Shown one piece after another: positions 27,647-36,361 of a DNA stretch of 64,000 bases; within the stretch, counting starts at the first letter, position 1, and every line of letters begins with the position of its first letter. The stretch is from contig NZ_CP061725.1 of NCBI RefSeq assembly GCF_014764405.1, forward strand, positions 1 through 64,000, given 5' to 3'. The stretch comes from Micromonospora craniellae. Its GTDB lineage: Bacteria > Actinomycetota > Actinomycetes > Mycobacteriales > Micromonosporaceae. The notes beneath the pieces are model-generated. The model did not search any database. It had not been told where the DNA came from and saw only the letters and a program-made list of their open reading frames with translations. A program made the position numbers and the translations under genes.

Positions 27647-28540
27647 TCATGCGACTTGACGATTAGCAAACCATTCATCGAGAACTTCGGCCGGCGGTCT
27701 ATAGCCAAGGCCGGAATGCAACCGACGCCGGTTGTAGAAGCCCTCGATGAACCGGATGATCTCGCGGCGTGCGTCAGCCCGGGTAGCGAACACACGATGA
27801 TGTACCCACTCGGTCTTCAGTTTCCCGAAGAACGACTCGGCCATGGCATTATCGAAACAGATGCCGGTCCGCCCGACTGATTGCCGATTCTCGTGTCGGG
27901 CAAGCGTGGCCGCGAAGTCGCCGGACGTGTACTGGCTGCCGCGATCGGAATGAAAAACAGCCCCGTCCGGCAGCGGAACACGCCGCGCTGCCATGTCCAC
28001 GGCAGCGCACACCAAAGAAGCCGGGTAACGCTCGTCGACCGCCCACCCGATAACACTCTTCGAATAGCAATCGATAACCGAAGCCAGATACAACGGCCCC
28101 TCGCCGGTATCGATCTGGGTGATGTCGCCGACCATCTTCACGCCCGGCACCGTCGCGGTGAAGTCCCGGCCGACCAGGTCCGGGATCGGCCCCGCAGCAC
28201 GGTCCGGCACGGTCAGCCCTCGCCGCCGCTTCACCTGCACCGGCACCAGCCCCTTCGCTCCCATCAGCCGCCGCACCAGGTCATCGTCGACCTCGACCCC
28301 ACCGCGGACGAGCTCGGCGTGCACACGCCGATACCCGTACGTGCGGCCCGAGCCGATAAACACGGCTTCGATCATCGCGGTCAACTCCACACGACGTCGC
28401 TCTCCGGCCGACGGCGGCCGATCCAGCCATTCGTAGAAACCGCGGACCGGGAAACACCGACCAGGCGGCACATCATCGTCACGTCGAAGGCAGCCTTCTC
28501 CGCAGCGACAAGCGCGTAACGCTCGCTTATCGTTGTTCTC
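27647..28540 (-). pseudogene. IS3-family transposase OrfB, frameshifted
   Basis: The DDE core is complete: VGDITQIDTGEGPLYLASV, VFHSDRGSQYTSGDFA and CFDNAMAESFFGKLKTE. The N-terminus reads AAFDVTMMCRLVGVSRS and then loses frame near 28437. Two extra bases (GC) in TCCGCGGTTTC break the expected SRSGFYEWLDR. The remaining frame 27647-28471 would lack the OrfA-OrfB fusion, so the element is probably inactive. Confidence 0.82.
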
Positions 28541-28723
28541 TCGCGAAGAAGGCCGCAGCTTTTTTCAAGAAAGCGTTCTCCTGCTCCAGCTCACGGATAC
28601 GCCGTTCCATCTCCGCGACCCTCGCCCGATCGATCGCATCCCGCGTCTCGTCGGTCTGCCCAGGATGTAACTGGATAGGTGTCGTTGATCTTTCAGAGGT
28701 GTTTGGCCGGGGTGGGTCGTTGA

Positions 28724-30428
28724 CCTCGATCCGTCAGAGGGTCTTGCTCCCTGCCTGACCGTTTCGGCTTGACCGTTTTGTCCACCCGGTTTGGGTGTGA
28801 TATCGCCACGTGTCGCTGTGGAAGCGCGAGTTCTCCGGGCCCTCGGTCACGGTCTTTCTACTGGTAGGTACAGGGGTCCAGGGTCAGGTTGTCAGTGGTA
28901 GCAGGGTGAGGCGCTGCCAGCAGAGGGTGAACGCGTCGGCCCACGGCCAGGTCTCGGGGATGGACAGGACACGCCGGCGGGCGTGGGCGGCCAGTTTCGC
29001 GGGCAGGTGCAGCAGCCGGTAACGCAGTGTTGCGGGTTCGGCGTGGGCGAGGTCGTCCTGGTCGTGCAGGCCGAGCAACCGGGTCCAGGAAGTGATGTCC
29101 GCGGCGATGTTGGCGGCGAGGACCCAGCCGCGGTTGACGGTCCAGGCCTTCGACGGCAGGTTCCGCAGGCCCATGGCCTTGTTCGTGCGCACCTTGTCTT
29201 CCACTCCTGCGTGCGAACGATGCAAAGCGTCGATCCATTGCGGCTGGTGCGAGCCCGGCACCCCGGCGATCCGGCTGATGTTGGTGGCGACGATCGCGTA
29301 CCGCCAGCCGGTCCGCTTCTCCAGCGCGGTGAGATTCTTCGCGTGCCGGGCCGACGGCTTCGTGCGCCGCACGAGCAGCCGTAGCCGGCCGTTCCAGTTC
29401 TCCAGGCGCTGGTTGAGGCCGGTCAGTTCCGCGACATGCGCGGTGTCGACGGCCGTGCCGTCCTGGGCGAGGCCGTCGGTCCACGCTTCAGCAGGCAGTT
29501 GCTCGATCGCGATCTCGTCGGCGTCGGTGATCGTCCAGCCGACGGTGAACTTCACGCTGCGCCACAGCCGGTTCATCGCCTCGATGTGCTCGAGCAGGTC
29601 GTGGGTGGCACCGGCCCCATCGACCCTGATCAGAATCTTGCGCCGGTAGGCGACCGGCAACTGAGCGATCGCCTCACCGAGAACCCGGATGTGATCGGCG
29701 ACCGTATTCGAGCCGGCACTGCCGGGCCGCAGCAGCATGGCCAGGCATTCCGCGGTGTTCGCACACCACGCACCGAGCGGATGGAACCCGAAACCCTTCT
29801 TGAACGTGGCCGCCGCACCCTGCTTCGGTGAGTGAGCGGTGATCAGGGTGGCGTCCAGATCGATGACCACCCACCCGGACAGCAGCTTGCCCGCCACCGT
29901 CAGCCACGGGAACCCTTGCGGGCGGCGGGCGAGCAGGGCCCATACGTGAGCGCGGACCTTCGCCCGCGCTTTGCCGATCCGTTTCAGCGCGGTCTCGTCG
30001 AGACCGGCCAACGCTCGCCGGACGGTTGGCTCCGACGGCCGATCACCGAAGACCAATCCCTGATGGGCGAGGACCGCGATGTCGGACATGCTCGTGGCGC
30101 CGAGCACGATCGCGACCGCGAGTGAGACCAGGACCGTGCCGCGATCCCACCACCCAGGGCCCTTGCCGCGCGGTAGCACCTTGTTCAAACCGCTGGTCAG
30201 ACCGGTCCGATCTGCGCATTTGCGCAGCAGGACCGCACCCGCGTGACCGACCAGACCCTTCCCGCCCGCGCCGACGACCAGCCGCTGATCCCACCCGCTA
30301 CCCTTACTCACCAGAAAGGTGCACCCGCTTCTGCTGTGGACATGGACTCGACACCCAAATCCTTGCAGGTCAGGAGCACCTTTCGTTTATCGCCCTCGAT
30401 CAGTCAAATCGCCTCTGACTCGGGGAGG
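28724..30428 (-). mobile_element. IS1380-family element, copy X3 (1,705 bp, inverted)
   Basis: Same ends as X1 and X2 in the opposite orientation, with the target duplication TTGA (28720-28723 and 30429-30432). X2 and X3 face each other across about 1.3 kb, so recombination between them could invert that segment. Confidence 0.94.
28884..30311 (-). CDS. IS1380-family transposase (X3)
   Basis: Intact 475 residues, the same as the X2 protein. It starts with GTG (SKGSGWDQRLVVGAGG) and ends RLTLLPLTT. Both DDE-domain landmarks seen in X2 are present. Confidence 0.93.
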   Translation of the reverse strand: MSKGSGWDQRLVVGAGGKGLVGHAGAVLLRKCADRTGLTSGLNKVLPRGKGPGWWDRGTVLVSLAVAIVLGATSMSDIAVLAHQGLVFGDRPSEPTVRRALAGLDETALKRIGKARAKVRAHVWALLARRPQGFPWLTVAGKLLSGWVVIDLDATLITAHSPKQGAAATFKKGFGFHPLGAWCANTAECLAMLLRPGSAGSNTVADHIRVLGEAIAQLPVAYRRKILIRVDGAGATHDLLEHIEAMNRLWRSVKFTVGWTITDADEIAIEQLPAEAWTDGLAQDGTAVDTAHVAELTGLNQRLENWNGRLRLLVRRTKPSARHAKNLTALEKRTGWRYAIVATNISRIAGVPGSHQPQWIDALHRSHAGVEDKVRTNKAMGLRNLPSKAWTVNRGWVLAANIAADITSWTRLLGLHDQDDLAHAEPATLRYRLLHLPAKLAAHARRRVLSIPETWPWADAFTLCWQRLTLLPLTT

Positions 30429-30438
30429 TTGACCGTTC

Positions 30439-31887
30439 GTGCCCGCCGATCCTTCGCAGCCGTCGTATGAGCAGCTGCTTGCGCTGAACGCGGACCTGTT
30501 CGCCCGGTTGGATCAGGCGCTCGGGCGGATCGCGGAGCTGGAGGCTGACCTCAGTACGGCGAAGTGCCGGATCGCTGATCTGGAAGCCCAGCTGAAGCAG
30601 TCGTCGAAGAACTCCTCGAAACCGCCGTCGACGGACGGGCTGGCCAAGCCGGCACCCAAATCTTTGCGCGGTAGGTCCGGGCGGGGGCCGGGGCGCCCGG
30701 CCGGGCAGCCCGGCGCCACTCTGGAGCAGGTCGCCGACCCCGACGTCATCGTGCGGCACACCCCCGAGGTGTGCGCGGGCTGCGACAACGATCTGGCCGG
30801 CGCGGCCGAAGTGTCCGTGACCCGGCGGCAGGTGTTCGACATTCCGGAACCGACGGTCGTGGTGACCGAGCATCAGATCGTCACCCTCGCCTGCCCGTGT
30901 GGACATCGCACCACCGGCATCGGGCCCGCCGAGGCCACCGCGCCTGCCGTGTACGGGCCGCGGATCGCCGCGATCGGGGTCTACCTGTTGCACGGGCAGT
31001 TCCTGTCGATCGGCCGTACCGCCGACGCGCTGCGGGACCTGTTCGGCCTGCCGGTCGCGGCGGCCACGGTCACCGCCTGGGTCAAACGCACCGCCCTCGG
31101 CATCATCGAGCAGGTGCTGCCGGTGATCCGCGACCGGATCCGGCAGGCGCCGGTCGTGCACTTCGACGAGACCGGGATGCGCGTCGAAGGCCGTCTGGCC
31201 TGGCTGCACTCCGCGTCCACCGGCACCGACGTGCTCCTCACGGCGCACCGCAGACGCGGCGCCGCCGCCATTGACGACGCCGGTGTCCTGCCCGGCTTCA
31301 CCGGTGTCGCCGTGCACGACGCGTGGGCGCCATACGACACCTACACCAGCGCCAACCACGCCCTGTGCAACGCCCACGTGCTGCGTGAACTGGTCTACGT
31401 CACCGACACCGCCACCGGCCCCACCGCCGACCTCGCCACCCAAGCCATCAACGCGCTGCGCCGGCTCAACCGCCTGGCCGACGACGCCCACACCGGGCAG
31501 GACACAGCGAACCCGGACGCCCTACGCGAGCAGCAGTACCTGCTGCGCTCCGCCGTCGTGCTCGGCGCGCAGGCCACCGCCGGCCGCGACGGCAAACTCC
31601 AGCGCAAACACCACGCCCTGTTCGTCCGGCTCCGCGACCGCCGCGACGACTACCTACGATTCGTCACCGACCCGGCCGTCCCCTTCGACAACAACGCCGC
31701 CGAACAGACCATCCGTATGCCGAAACTACGGATCAAGGTCTCCGGAAGCATGCGCACCATGACCGGCGCCGAACACTTCGCCGCCATCCGCAGCTACACC
31801 GCCACCGCCATCCGCCAAGGCAACAACATGCTCGACGCCCTGATCCAAGCCGTCACCGGAAACCCCTGGATCCCCGCCACCACCTGA
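30439..31887 (+). CDS. IS66-family transposase (element E)
   Basis: A 482-residue protein with an N-terminal coiled coil (LDQALGRIAELEADLSTAKC), the linker SSKNSSKPPSTDG, a Cys4 finger (CAGCDNDL, CPCGH), the DDE core with VVHFDETGMRVEG and VAVHDAWAPYD, and the terminal FDNNAAEQTIRM. The X3 element lies 10 bp upstream of its GTG start, so the native promoter is displaced and expression may depend on X3. Confidence 0.92.
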   Translation: MPADPSQPSYEQLLALNADLFARLDQALGRIAELEADLSTAKCRIADLEAQLKQSSKNSSKPPSTDGLAKPAPKSLRGRSGRGPGRPAGQPGATLEQVADPDVIVRHTPEVCAGCDNDLAGAAEVSVTRRQVFDIPEPTVVVTEHQIVTLACPCGHRTTGIGPAEATAPAVYGPRIAAIGVYLLHGQFLSIGRTADALRDLFGLPVAAATVTAWVKRTALGIIEQVLPVIRDRIRQAPVVHFDETGMRVEGRLAWLHSASTGTDVLLTAHRRRGAAAIDDAGVLPGFTGVAVHDAWAPYDTYTSANHALCNAHVLRELVYVTDTATGPTADLATQAINALRRLNRLADDAHTGQDTANPDALREQQYLLRSAVVLGAQATAGRDGKLQRKHHALFVRLRDRRDDYLRFVTDPAVPFDNNAAEQTIRMPKLRIKVSGSMRTMTGAEHFAAIRSYTATAIRQGNNMLDALIQAVTGNPWIPATT

Positions 31888-32162
31888 GCAAATCGGCGTA
31901 CACGCATACCCGATGTTCCAGCACCTATCCAGTTACCCCAGGATTACGCTTCTTCTCGGCGATCACCCAGTTCCGGACTGTCTCGGCGACCAGACCGAAA
32001 TCACGCGCAACCTCAGCATAGGTACGCCGACCCTCGACCACCGAACGCACCGCTTCTGCCCGCAACTCAGGCGAATACTTCGCAGGTTTCTTGCTCACGT
32101 ACTGTTCCTCCCGGACTCCTCGTCACCCTACTTGGGGACGTGTCCGGAGTTCTCGGGTCACC

Positions 32163-33620
32163 TCAAGGCTGAGCTTGTGATTTAACCTTTTGTGGCTTGT
32201 TGTGGCTGGTTGTTGCGTTCTGGTGTTGGGGCTTGCCGACCGGCGGGTGTGCTCTGACGTGCTTGTTCCGGGAGCCGGGCGGGCGTCCCGGGCCTGGTCG
32301 GGTGGGTTTCGGTGCACTCGCCGGCTGGGCCAGTTTCGGCTGGAGGTTGCGAAACCCTCGCCGGACGCGGGCCGGGGTCAGCCGTCCGGGTTTCGCCGGC
32401 GGACGCTCCCAGGGGCGTCGCAGGTCGGTGGCCAGATCGCGGGCCAACCGTAGCTGGGTGTGCACGGCGATGATCAGCCAGGTCCACCGGTCAGCGGCCT
32501 TCGGATCCCGCAGCCGCGGGCGGGTCCAGCCGAGGGTCTGCTTGAACAGCCGGAACGTGTGCTCCACATCGAAACGACGCAGATACGCCTGCCAGATCCG
32601 GTCCACCTCGGACGCGGTCAGCCCGGTCGCCGAGACCCACAACCACACCGGTTTCGGATTCCGATCACCGGGCAGCCGGCCCACCCGTAGCCGGATGACG
32701 GTGCCCTCGATGATCGGCAACGGCCCCACATGCTCAGCCCACCCGCCGCGCCGAGCCAGCCTCGGATGGGCCCGGTCCCACGCGTCGGCGAACGCCGCAC
32801 CGTAACGGGTGGTCTCCGTGACCGTGGCGACGGCAGGGGCCGGATGCCTGGCCGGTTCGTCGAGGTCGAAGACCCCGCCGTGCCGGGCCGGGCGTCCGAG
32901 CTGTCCCGGCGCCCGGGGCGGGGCGGGTAAGTACAGGACCCGGTCCGAACGCAGCCGCCCCACAAGATCCACCGGCAGATCGTGTAGCAGCCACGCCAGC
33001 CTGGTCACGTCGTAGCCAGCGTCGAACACAATCATCATCCGCGGGTCGCCGTCACACCACCTGCCGTGCTCACGAAGCCGGTCGACGACCTCCCGCGCCT
33101 GCCCGGCGGTCACCTCGGTGGCATCCTCGAGCGGCCCGATCCGCACCGCGTCCAGCACCGCGGTCCAAGACGAACGCCCGGTCTCCAACACAGCGACGAA
33201 CGAGTACGCCCACCCCGGGATCATCTGCGCAGCACCACGCCCACGGCCGTACACATGGCAGAACGAGCGCTGCTCCGCAGTCGCGGCGTCCGGCCGCAAC
33301 CACGGACTGACATCGACCGTCAACACGATCCGGCCGTCACGGCCACGCGGCAACGGCAACCCGGCCAGCGCCCGCCGCAACCGGTCCACCTCGACCATCC
33401 CGCTGTTCACCGCGTCGTACAACGCACCATGACCACGACGATGCTCCGCCGCCAAAGACAACCCGACCAGGCTGGTGACCGGCCCATCGACGCACAACAC
33501 CGCGTCGGCAAGCTCGAACAACGCATCCGCCCGCCAACGCAGCGAGGCGTAGAAGTCCTGCCGGAACTCCGACAACTCCCCGAACGCAGCACTCCGACCG
33601 GCATCGTTCACACTGATCAC
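32163..33620 (-). CDS. IS4-like DDE transposase (element Q)
   Basis: A 485-residue transposase of a family common in actinomycetes. The first Asp is in GRIVLTVDVSPWLRPDA, the second in MMIVFDAGYDVTRLAWLL and the Glu in YLRRFDVEHTFRLFKQTLGW. The basic, low-complexity C-terminus (PGPGRPPGSRNKHVR) may be a DNA-binding tail. The stop codon lies 3-6 bp outside the recognised terminal repeat, so it is supplied by the flank. Confidence 0.82.
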   Translation of the reverse strand: MISVNDAGRSAAFGELSEFRQDFYASLRWRADALFELADAVLCVDGPVTSLVGLSLAAEHRRGHGALYDAVNSGMVEVDRLRRALAGLPLPRGRDGRIVLTVDVSPWLRPDAATAEQRSFCHVYGRGRGAAQMIPGWAYSFVAVLETGRSSWTAVLDAVRIGPLEDATEVTAGQAREVVDRLREHGRWCDGDPRMMIVFDAGYDVTRLAWLLHDLPVDLVGRLRSDRVLYLPAPPRAPGQLGRPARHGGVFDLDEPARHPAPAVATVTETTRYGAAFADAWDRAHPRLARRGGWAEHVGPLPIIEGTVIRLRVGRLPGDRNPKPVWLWVSATGLTASEVDRIWQAYLRRFDVEHTFRLFKQTLGWTRPRLRDPKAADRWTWLIIAVHTQLRLARDLATDLRRPWERPPAKPGRLTPARVRRGFRNLQPKLAQPASAPKPTRPGPGRPPGSRNKHVRAHPPVGKPQHQNATTSHNKPQKVKSQAQP

Positions 33621-33739
33621 CGCAGCCCTTGTTGTGTCTCATGGCTCCTTCGCAAGAACCATGATCACGCAAGGGCTGCCCTCATGATCACCCTGGGGCA
33701 CCTCGGCGAACCCGGCGGCAGGTTAAACGACAAGCTAAG
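32169..33739 (-). mobile_element. IS4-like insertion sequence Q
   Basis: Imperfect 20-bp inverted repeats bound it: CTGAGCTTGTGATTTAACCT on the left and the complement of CTTAGCTTGTCGTTTAACCT on the right. A target duplication is not evident. It abuts IS3 element N, 8 bp away. Confidence 0.7.
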
Positions 33740-33766
33740 ACAGCGGCTTGCAAGTGGGCAGGAGAG

Positions 33767-34522
33767 TTAAGGGGCGAAGCTTTCACGCTCTGGTACAGCG
33801 AATGTTTCGTCTCCGAATGGGCTTGAGATGTCCAGCGTGACAAGTGAATGCTGCACGAGAGTTCGCCCACTGGCCGACATGTTGTTCGCGGTCAGCACGA
33901 TACCCGTCGCGAAATGCACGTCAACGTCACACTGGTCAGCCCAGGGGCTTACAAGTGCGGACTCGACAAGGTCGGCGGATCGAGGGGATCCTTGCAGCCG
34001 GACTGCCGCGCCAAACTCGGACTCGAAAGGCTCGGCGTGCGTGATCGATAGCGCCGGTAGGACAAGGGATGGGTCAATGACCTCGCGGAGGGCGGGGCTC
34101 GGGGCCTGCTGCCAGGCAGTCGGCGCCAGTTGCCGAACGTCGGCCGAAGGATCGGGACGCCATGCTCTGACTGTGGCGTCTACATATGCCCAGCGGGTGA
34201 CACCGTCCGAACCGTGGGCACGTAAGACGGCGCCTTCCTCGCCGAGGTCTTCGTAACGCCACCGATCAGGCTTGTCTACCTGTAGGCGGCAGCGGACCAA
34301 GTTTGGTGGCGTGGGAGCCTCCGGCCGACTCCGTATCAGCAACCCGCCGAGCGACCGGCGCCCCGGCGTGGTCAGCGGAGACACGGATTGTCCCAACGCC
34401 GGGGCGACGACCTCGGCGAGGTACCGCTCGTCGTAGGAGCTGACGAGTTCGATGGCAAGGCGGGGATGACGGGCGTCGGCCGTTGTCATGGCGACCAGCA
34501 GGGGTCCCAGAATCTCGTTCAT
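33767..34522 (-). CDS. Hypothetical protein
   Basis: About 251 residues from the ATG at 34522 (MNEILGPLLVAMTTADARHP), which has GGAAGG 5 bp upstream. A longer frame to 34654 is unlikely because it lacks such a site and covers the end of the gene before it. The protein is mixed alpha/beta and soluble, with ELVSSYDERYLAEVVAPA near the N-terminus and a C-terminal part that reads like a beta-sandwich (HFATGIVLTANNMSASGRTL). I do not recognise the family. It follows the truncated gene at 34542 by 20 bp, so both were probably one operon. Confidence 0.6.
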   Translation of the reverse strand: MNEILGPLLVAMTTADARHPRLAIELVSSYDERYLAEVVAPALGQSVSPLTTPGRRSLGGLLIRSRPEAPTPPNLVRCRLQVDKPDRWRYEDLGEEGAVLRAHGSDGVTRWAYVDATVRAWRPDPSADVRQLAPTAWQQAPSPALREVIDPSLVLPALSITHAEPFESEFGAAVRLQGSPRSADLVESALVSPWADQCDVDVHFATGIVLTANNMSASGRTLVQHSLVTLDISSPFGDETFAVPERESFAP

Positions 34523-34541
34523 ACTGCCTTCCACAGGTCGT

Positions 34542-34947
34542 TCACCCGCGTCTGGTTGTCTCGGTAATGAATGCCCAGGACGCTGACACCTCGGCGGGAA
34601 GTCGGCCATCCTGCTCACGCATCCGTGCGGGAACGTACCAAGCGGCGTTGACAATGATCAACCGGGTTTCGTCGCTTGACACTGTCGAGATGCGGATCCG
34701 ATCGTCGACAGTGTACGTGCATCTGGCAGGAGTCGCCGTGGGTTCACACGACGCTTCTTCCGGTGTCCCTGTAGGCAGGCCGTTCCCTTCGATGGTTCGG
34801 TAGGCGAGTATCTGTATACGTGTCGGTTCGACCGAAGTTGCAAGGTCAATGTGCACGGCAGACTCCGCGACAAGACCCATCGGGTTGGAGCGCGGTACGG
34901 TTGCTACCTCGCCCTCCTTGACCAAGCCCTGTTCAATCCATATCCAG
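34542..34947 (-). pseudogene. Hypothetical protein truncated by a group II intron
   Basis: The frame runs from the intron boundary (HWIWIEQGLVKEGEVATV) to a stop at 34542. Its own start is missing, so the 5' part lay beyond the intron. The residues suggest a beta-rich soluble protein (AVHIDLATSVEPTRIQIL, SSDETRLIIVNAAWYVP). An ATG inside the intron gives a 157-residue open frame, but its first 22 residues are intron sequence. Confidence 0.65.
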
Positions 34948-36360
34948 TGCCGGGTAGACGGCGGGAGTTTCACCCGCCGTCCCCCACAGATCCGGACGTG
35001 AACCTCTCGACTCATCCGGCTCGTGCCGTTCGGTTGTCAGGTCGTGTACCGCATCGCCCAGTGCGCGAACAGGTCGGGCGACCGTTGCCGGACGTCTCGT
35101 AGCCATACTCGAGCTCTGTCGTCGCTGCGTTTGAGTCGCTTGTACTTCCACTTCGCCCAGCGCATCAGATGACGATCGATGCGCTTGCCGATCGGGTAGA
35201 CCGCGCTCGGGTAAAACACGGTGAAGTAGTTCAACCAGCCCCGAAGGACAGGGTTGACCTCTACGGCGAGGTCTGCCAGGTTGCCGGTCGTGCGTCGATG
35301 TAGCCGCCAGGACGCGACCTTGCGGCTCATATCGGTCAGCTTCCCCGGGGCAACCGCGGGTAGGAACCCGGTCCGGGCCCTTCCGCGGATCTTGTCCCAT
35401 GCCTTCCGGGGACGAAACGCGTACCCGCAGAACGTGAACGTCACCAGCTCGTAGTCGAGACGGCGCCGGTCGTCTTTGCAGTACACGATGCGCGTCTTGT
35501 CGGGGTGCAACTGCAACCCGATGTCCGCGAACCGACGATCGATCGCCTGACGCACCTGTTGCGCCTGACGTTCGGTCACGCAGTGGACCACCACATCGTC
35601 TGCGAACCGCTCGAACCCGACCCCGGGAAACTCACGGCCCATCCAGGTGTCGAAGCCGTAGTGCAGAAAAATGTTGGCGATCAACGGGGAGATCGGACCA
35701 CCCTGCGGTGTCCCCTTGTTCCGATGGGTCAGGGTCCCGTCGGGCATCAGAATCGGCGCTCTCAACCAGCGCTCCACATACAGCATGACCCACGGGTGAG
35801 TCGTGTGACGCGCCACCGCCTTGAGCATCAAATCCCACCGCACGGAGTCGAAAAAGGCCTTGACGTCCAAATCGACGACCCAGTCCTTCTTGAAACACCG
35901 CTGCCGACACACCCGAATCGCATCAATCGGGGACCGTCCGGGACGATATCCGTAGGAGTCGTCGTGGAACACCTTCTCCACCTCCGGCTCCAACACCAGC
36001 ACCGCCACCGTCTGCGCCACCCGGTCGACCACATTGGGAATGCCCAGAATCCTGACCCCACCCTTCTTCGGGATCTCCACCGCCCGGACCGGGCCTGGGA
36101 AATAGCTGCCCGACGACATACGGTTCCACAGTCGGTAGAGGTTGTCAGCCAACCTCGTTTCGAACTGTTCGATCGTCACTCCGTCGGCCCCGGCCGCTCC
36201 GCCATTACCTTTCACCTTCAACCACGCGGCCCAGATCAGCCGCTTTGGGATATCGTGCGACTTGCCTGTCAACCCTGGCTGACTCACGCGGTTCCTCCCT
36301 CACGGTTGACCGCACAAACCAGCCTGAACGACCCCGCCCCTTCGCTCCCCAACCCACTGA
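34948..36360 (-). mobile_element. Group II intron, copy 3, 5' end truncated by IS1380 H
   Basis: On the minus strand this copy contains a complete maturase gene and the 3' domains V and VI, ending near 34948. It lacks roughly the first 200 bases because the IS1380 element H begins right after ACCCACTGAG. Its sequence matches copy 4 with a few single-base differences (for example GGGCCTGGG versus GGGCCGGGG near 36085). Confidence 0.88.
35037..36287 (-). CDS. ltrA: Group II intron reverse transcriptase/maturase, intact
   Basis: The 416-residue protein begins MSQPGLTGKSHDIPKRLIWA with RT0-type motifs, then GADGVTIEQFE, the Asp-bearing box DLDVKAFFDSVRWD, the template-binding PQGGPISPLIAN, the catalytic FADD and the maturase domain X (GWLNYFTVFYPSAVYP). 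It ends shortly after domain X and carries no visible HNH endonuclease, as in IIC and some related bacterial intron classes. FADD in place of the usual YADD occurs in all copies. This intact copy could serve truncated ones in trans. Confidence 0.92.
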   Translation of the reverse strand: MSQPGLTGKSHDIPKRLIWAAWLKVKGNGGAAGADGVTIEQFETRLADNLYRLWNRMSSGSYFPGPVRAVEIPKKGGVRILGIPNVVDRVAQTVAVLVLEPEVEKVFHDDSYGYRPGRSPIDAIRVCRQRCFKKDWVVDLDVKAFFDSVRWDLMLKAVARHTTHPWVMLYVERWLRAPILMPDGTLTHRNKGTPQGGPISPLIANIFLHYGFDTWMGREFPGVGFERFADDVVVHCVTERQAQQVRQAIDRRFADIGLQLHPDKTRIVYCKDDRRRLDYELVTFTFCGYAFRPRKAWDKIRGRARTGFLPAVAPGKLTDMSRKVASWRLHRRTTGNLADLAVEVNPVLRGWLNYFTVFYPSAVYPIGKRIDRHLMRWAKWKYKRLKRSDDRARVWLRDVRQRSPDLFAHWAMRYTT

Positions 36361-36361
36361 G

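Larger units (their letters stand above)
28667..31936 (+). mobile_element. IS66-family element E (third type), interrupted by X3
   Basis: Inverted repeats GTAACTGGATAGGTG and CACCTATCCAGTTAC; 8-bp target duplication CCCAGGAT (28659-28666 and 31937-31944). X3 lies in its 5' untranslated part, leaving the transposase intact. Without X3 it is about 1,560 bp. Confidence 0.93.
28541..32095 (-). pseudogene. IS3-family OrfA split by IS66 element E
   Basis: On the minus strand the N-terminal half is at 31937-32095 (MSKKPAKYSPELRAEAVRSV, then a helix-turn-helix YAEVARDFGL) and the C-terminal half at about 28541-28666 (MERRIRELEQENAFLKKAAA, a leucine-zipper coiled coil). Removing IS66 E plus one CCCAGGAT restores the continuous NWVIAEKKRNPG-QTDETR. 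Confidence 0.85.
27609..32160 (-). mobile_element. IS3-family element N, carrying nested insertions
   Basis: Terminal repeats TGATCCGAAAAATCCGGAC on the left and the complement of TGACCCGAGAACTCCGGAC on the right bound the element. Its orfA is interrupted by IS66 element E (28667-31936, TSD CCCAGGAT), which itself contains IS1380 copy X3. Without the nested parts the element is about 1,270 bp, normal for IS3. The flanks (GACG and CCTC) do not match. Confidence 0.85.

Noticed and set aside
25673..30428. X2 and X3 as a composite transposon carrying cargo
   Set aside because: Each has its own target duplication (CTGG and TTGA), so they arrived separately; the DNA between is other IS sequence.
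30400..31491. 363-residue frame antisense to IS66 element E transposase
   Set aside because: Antisense shadow; the plus-strand frame holds all the catalytic motifs.
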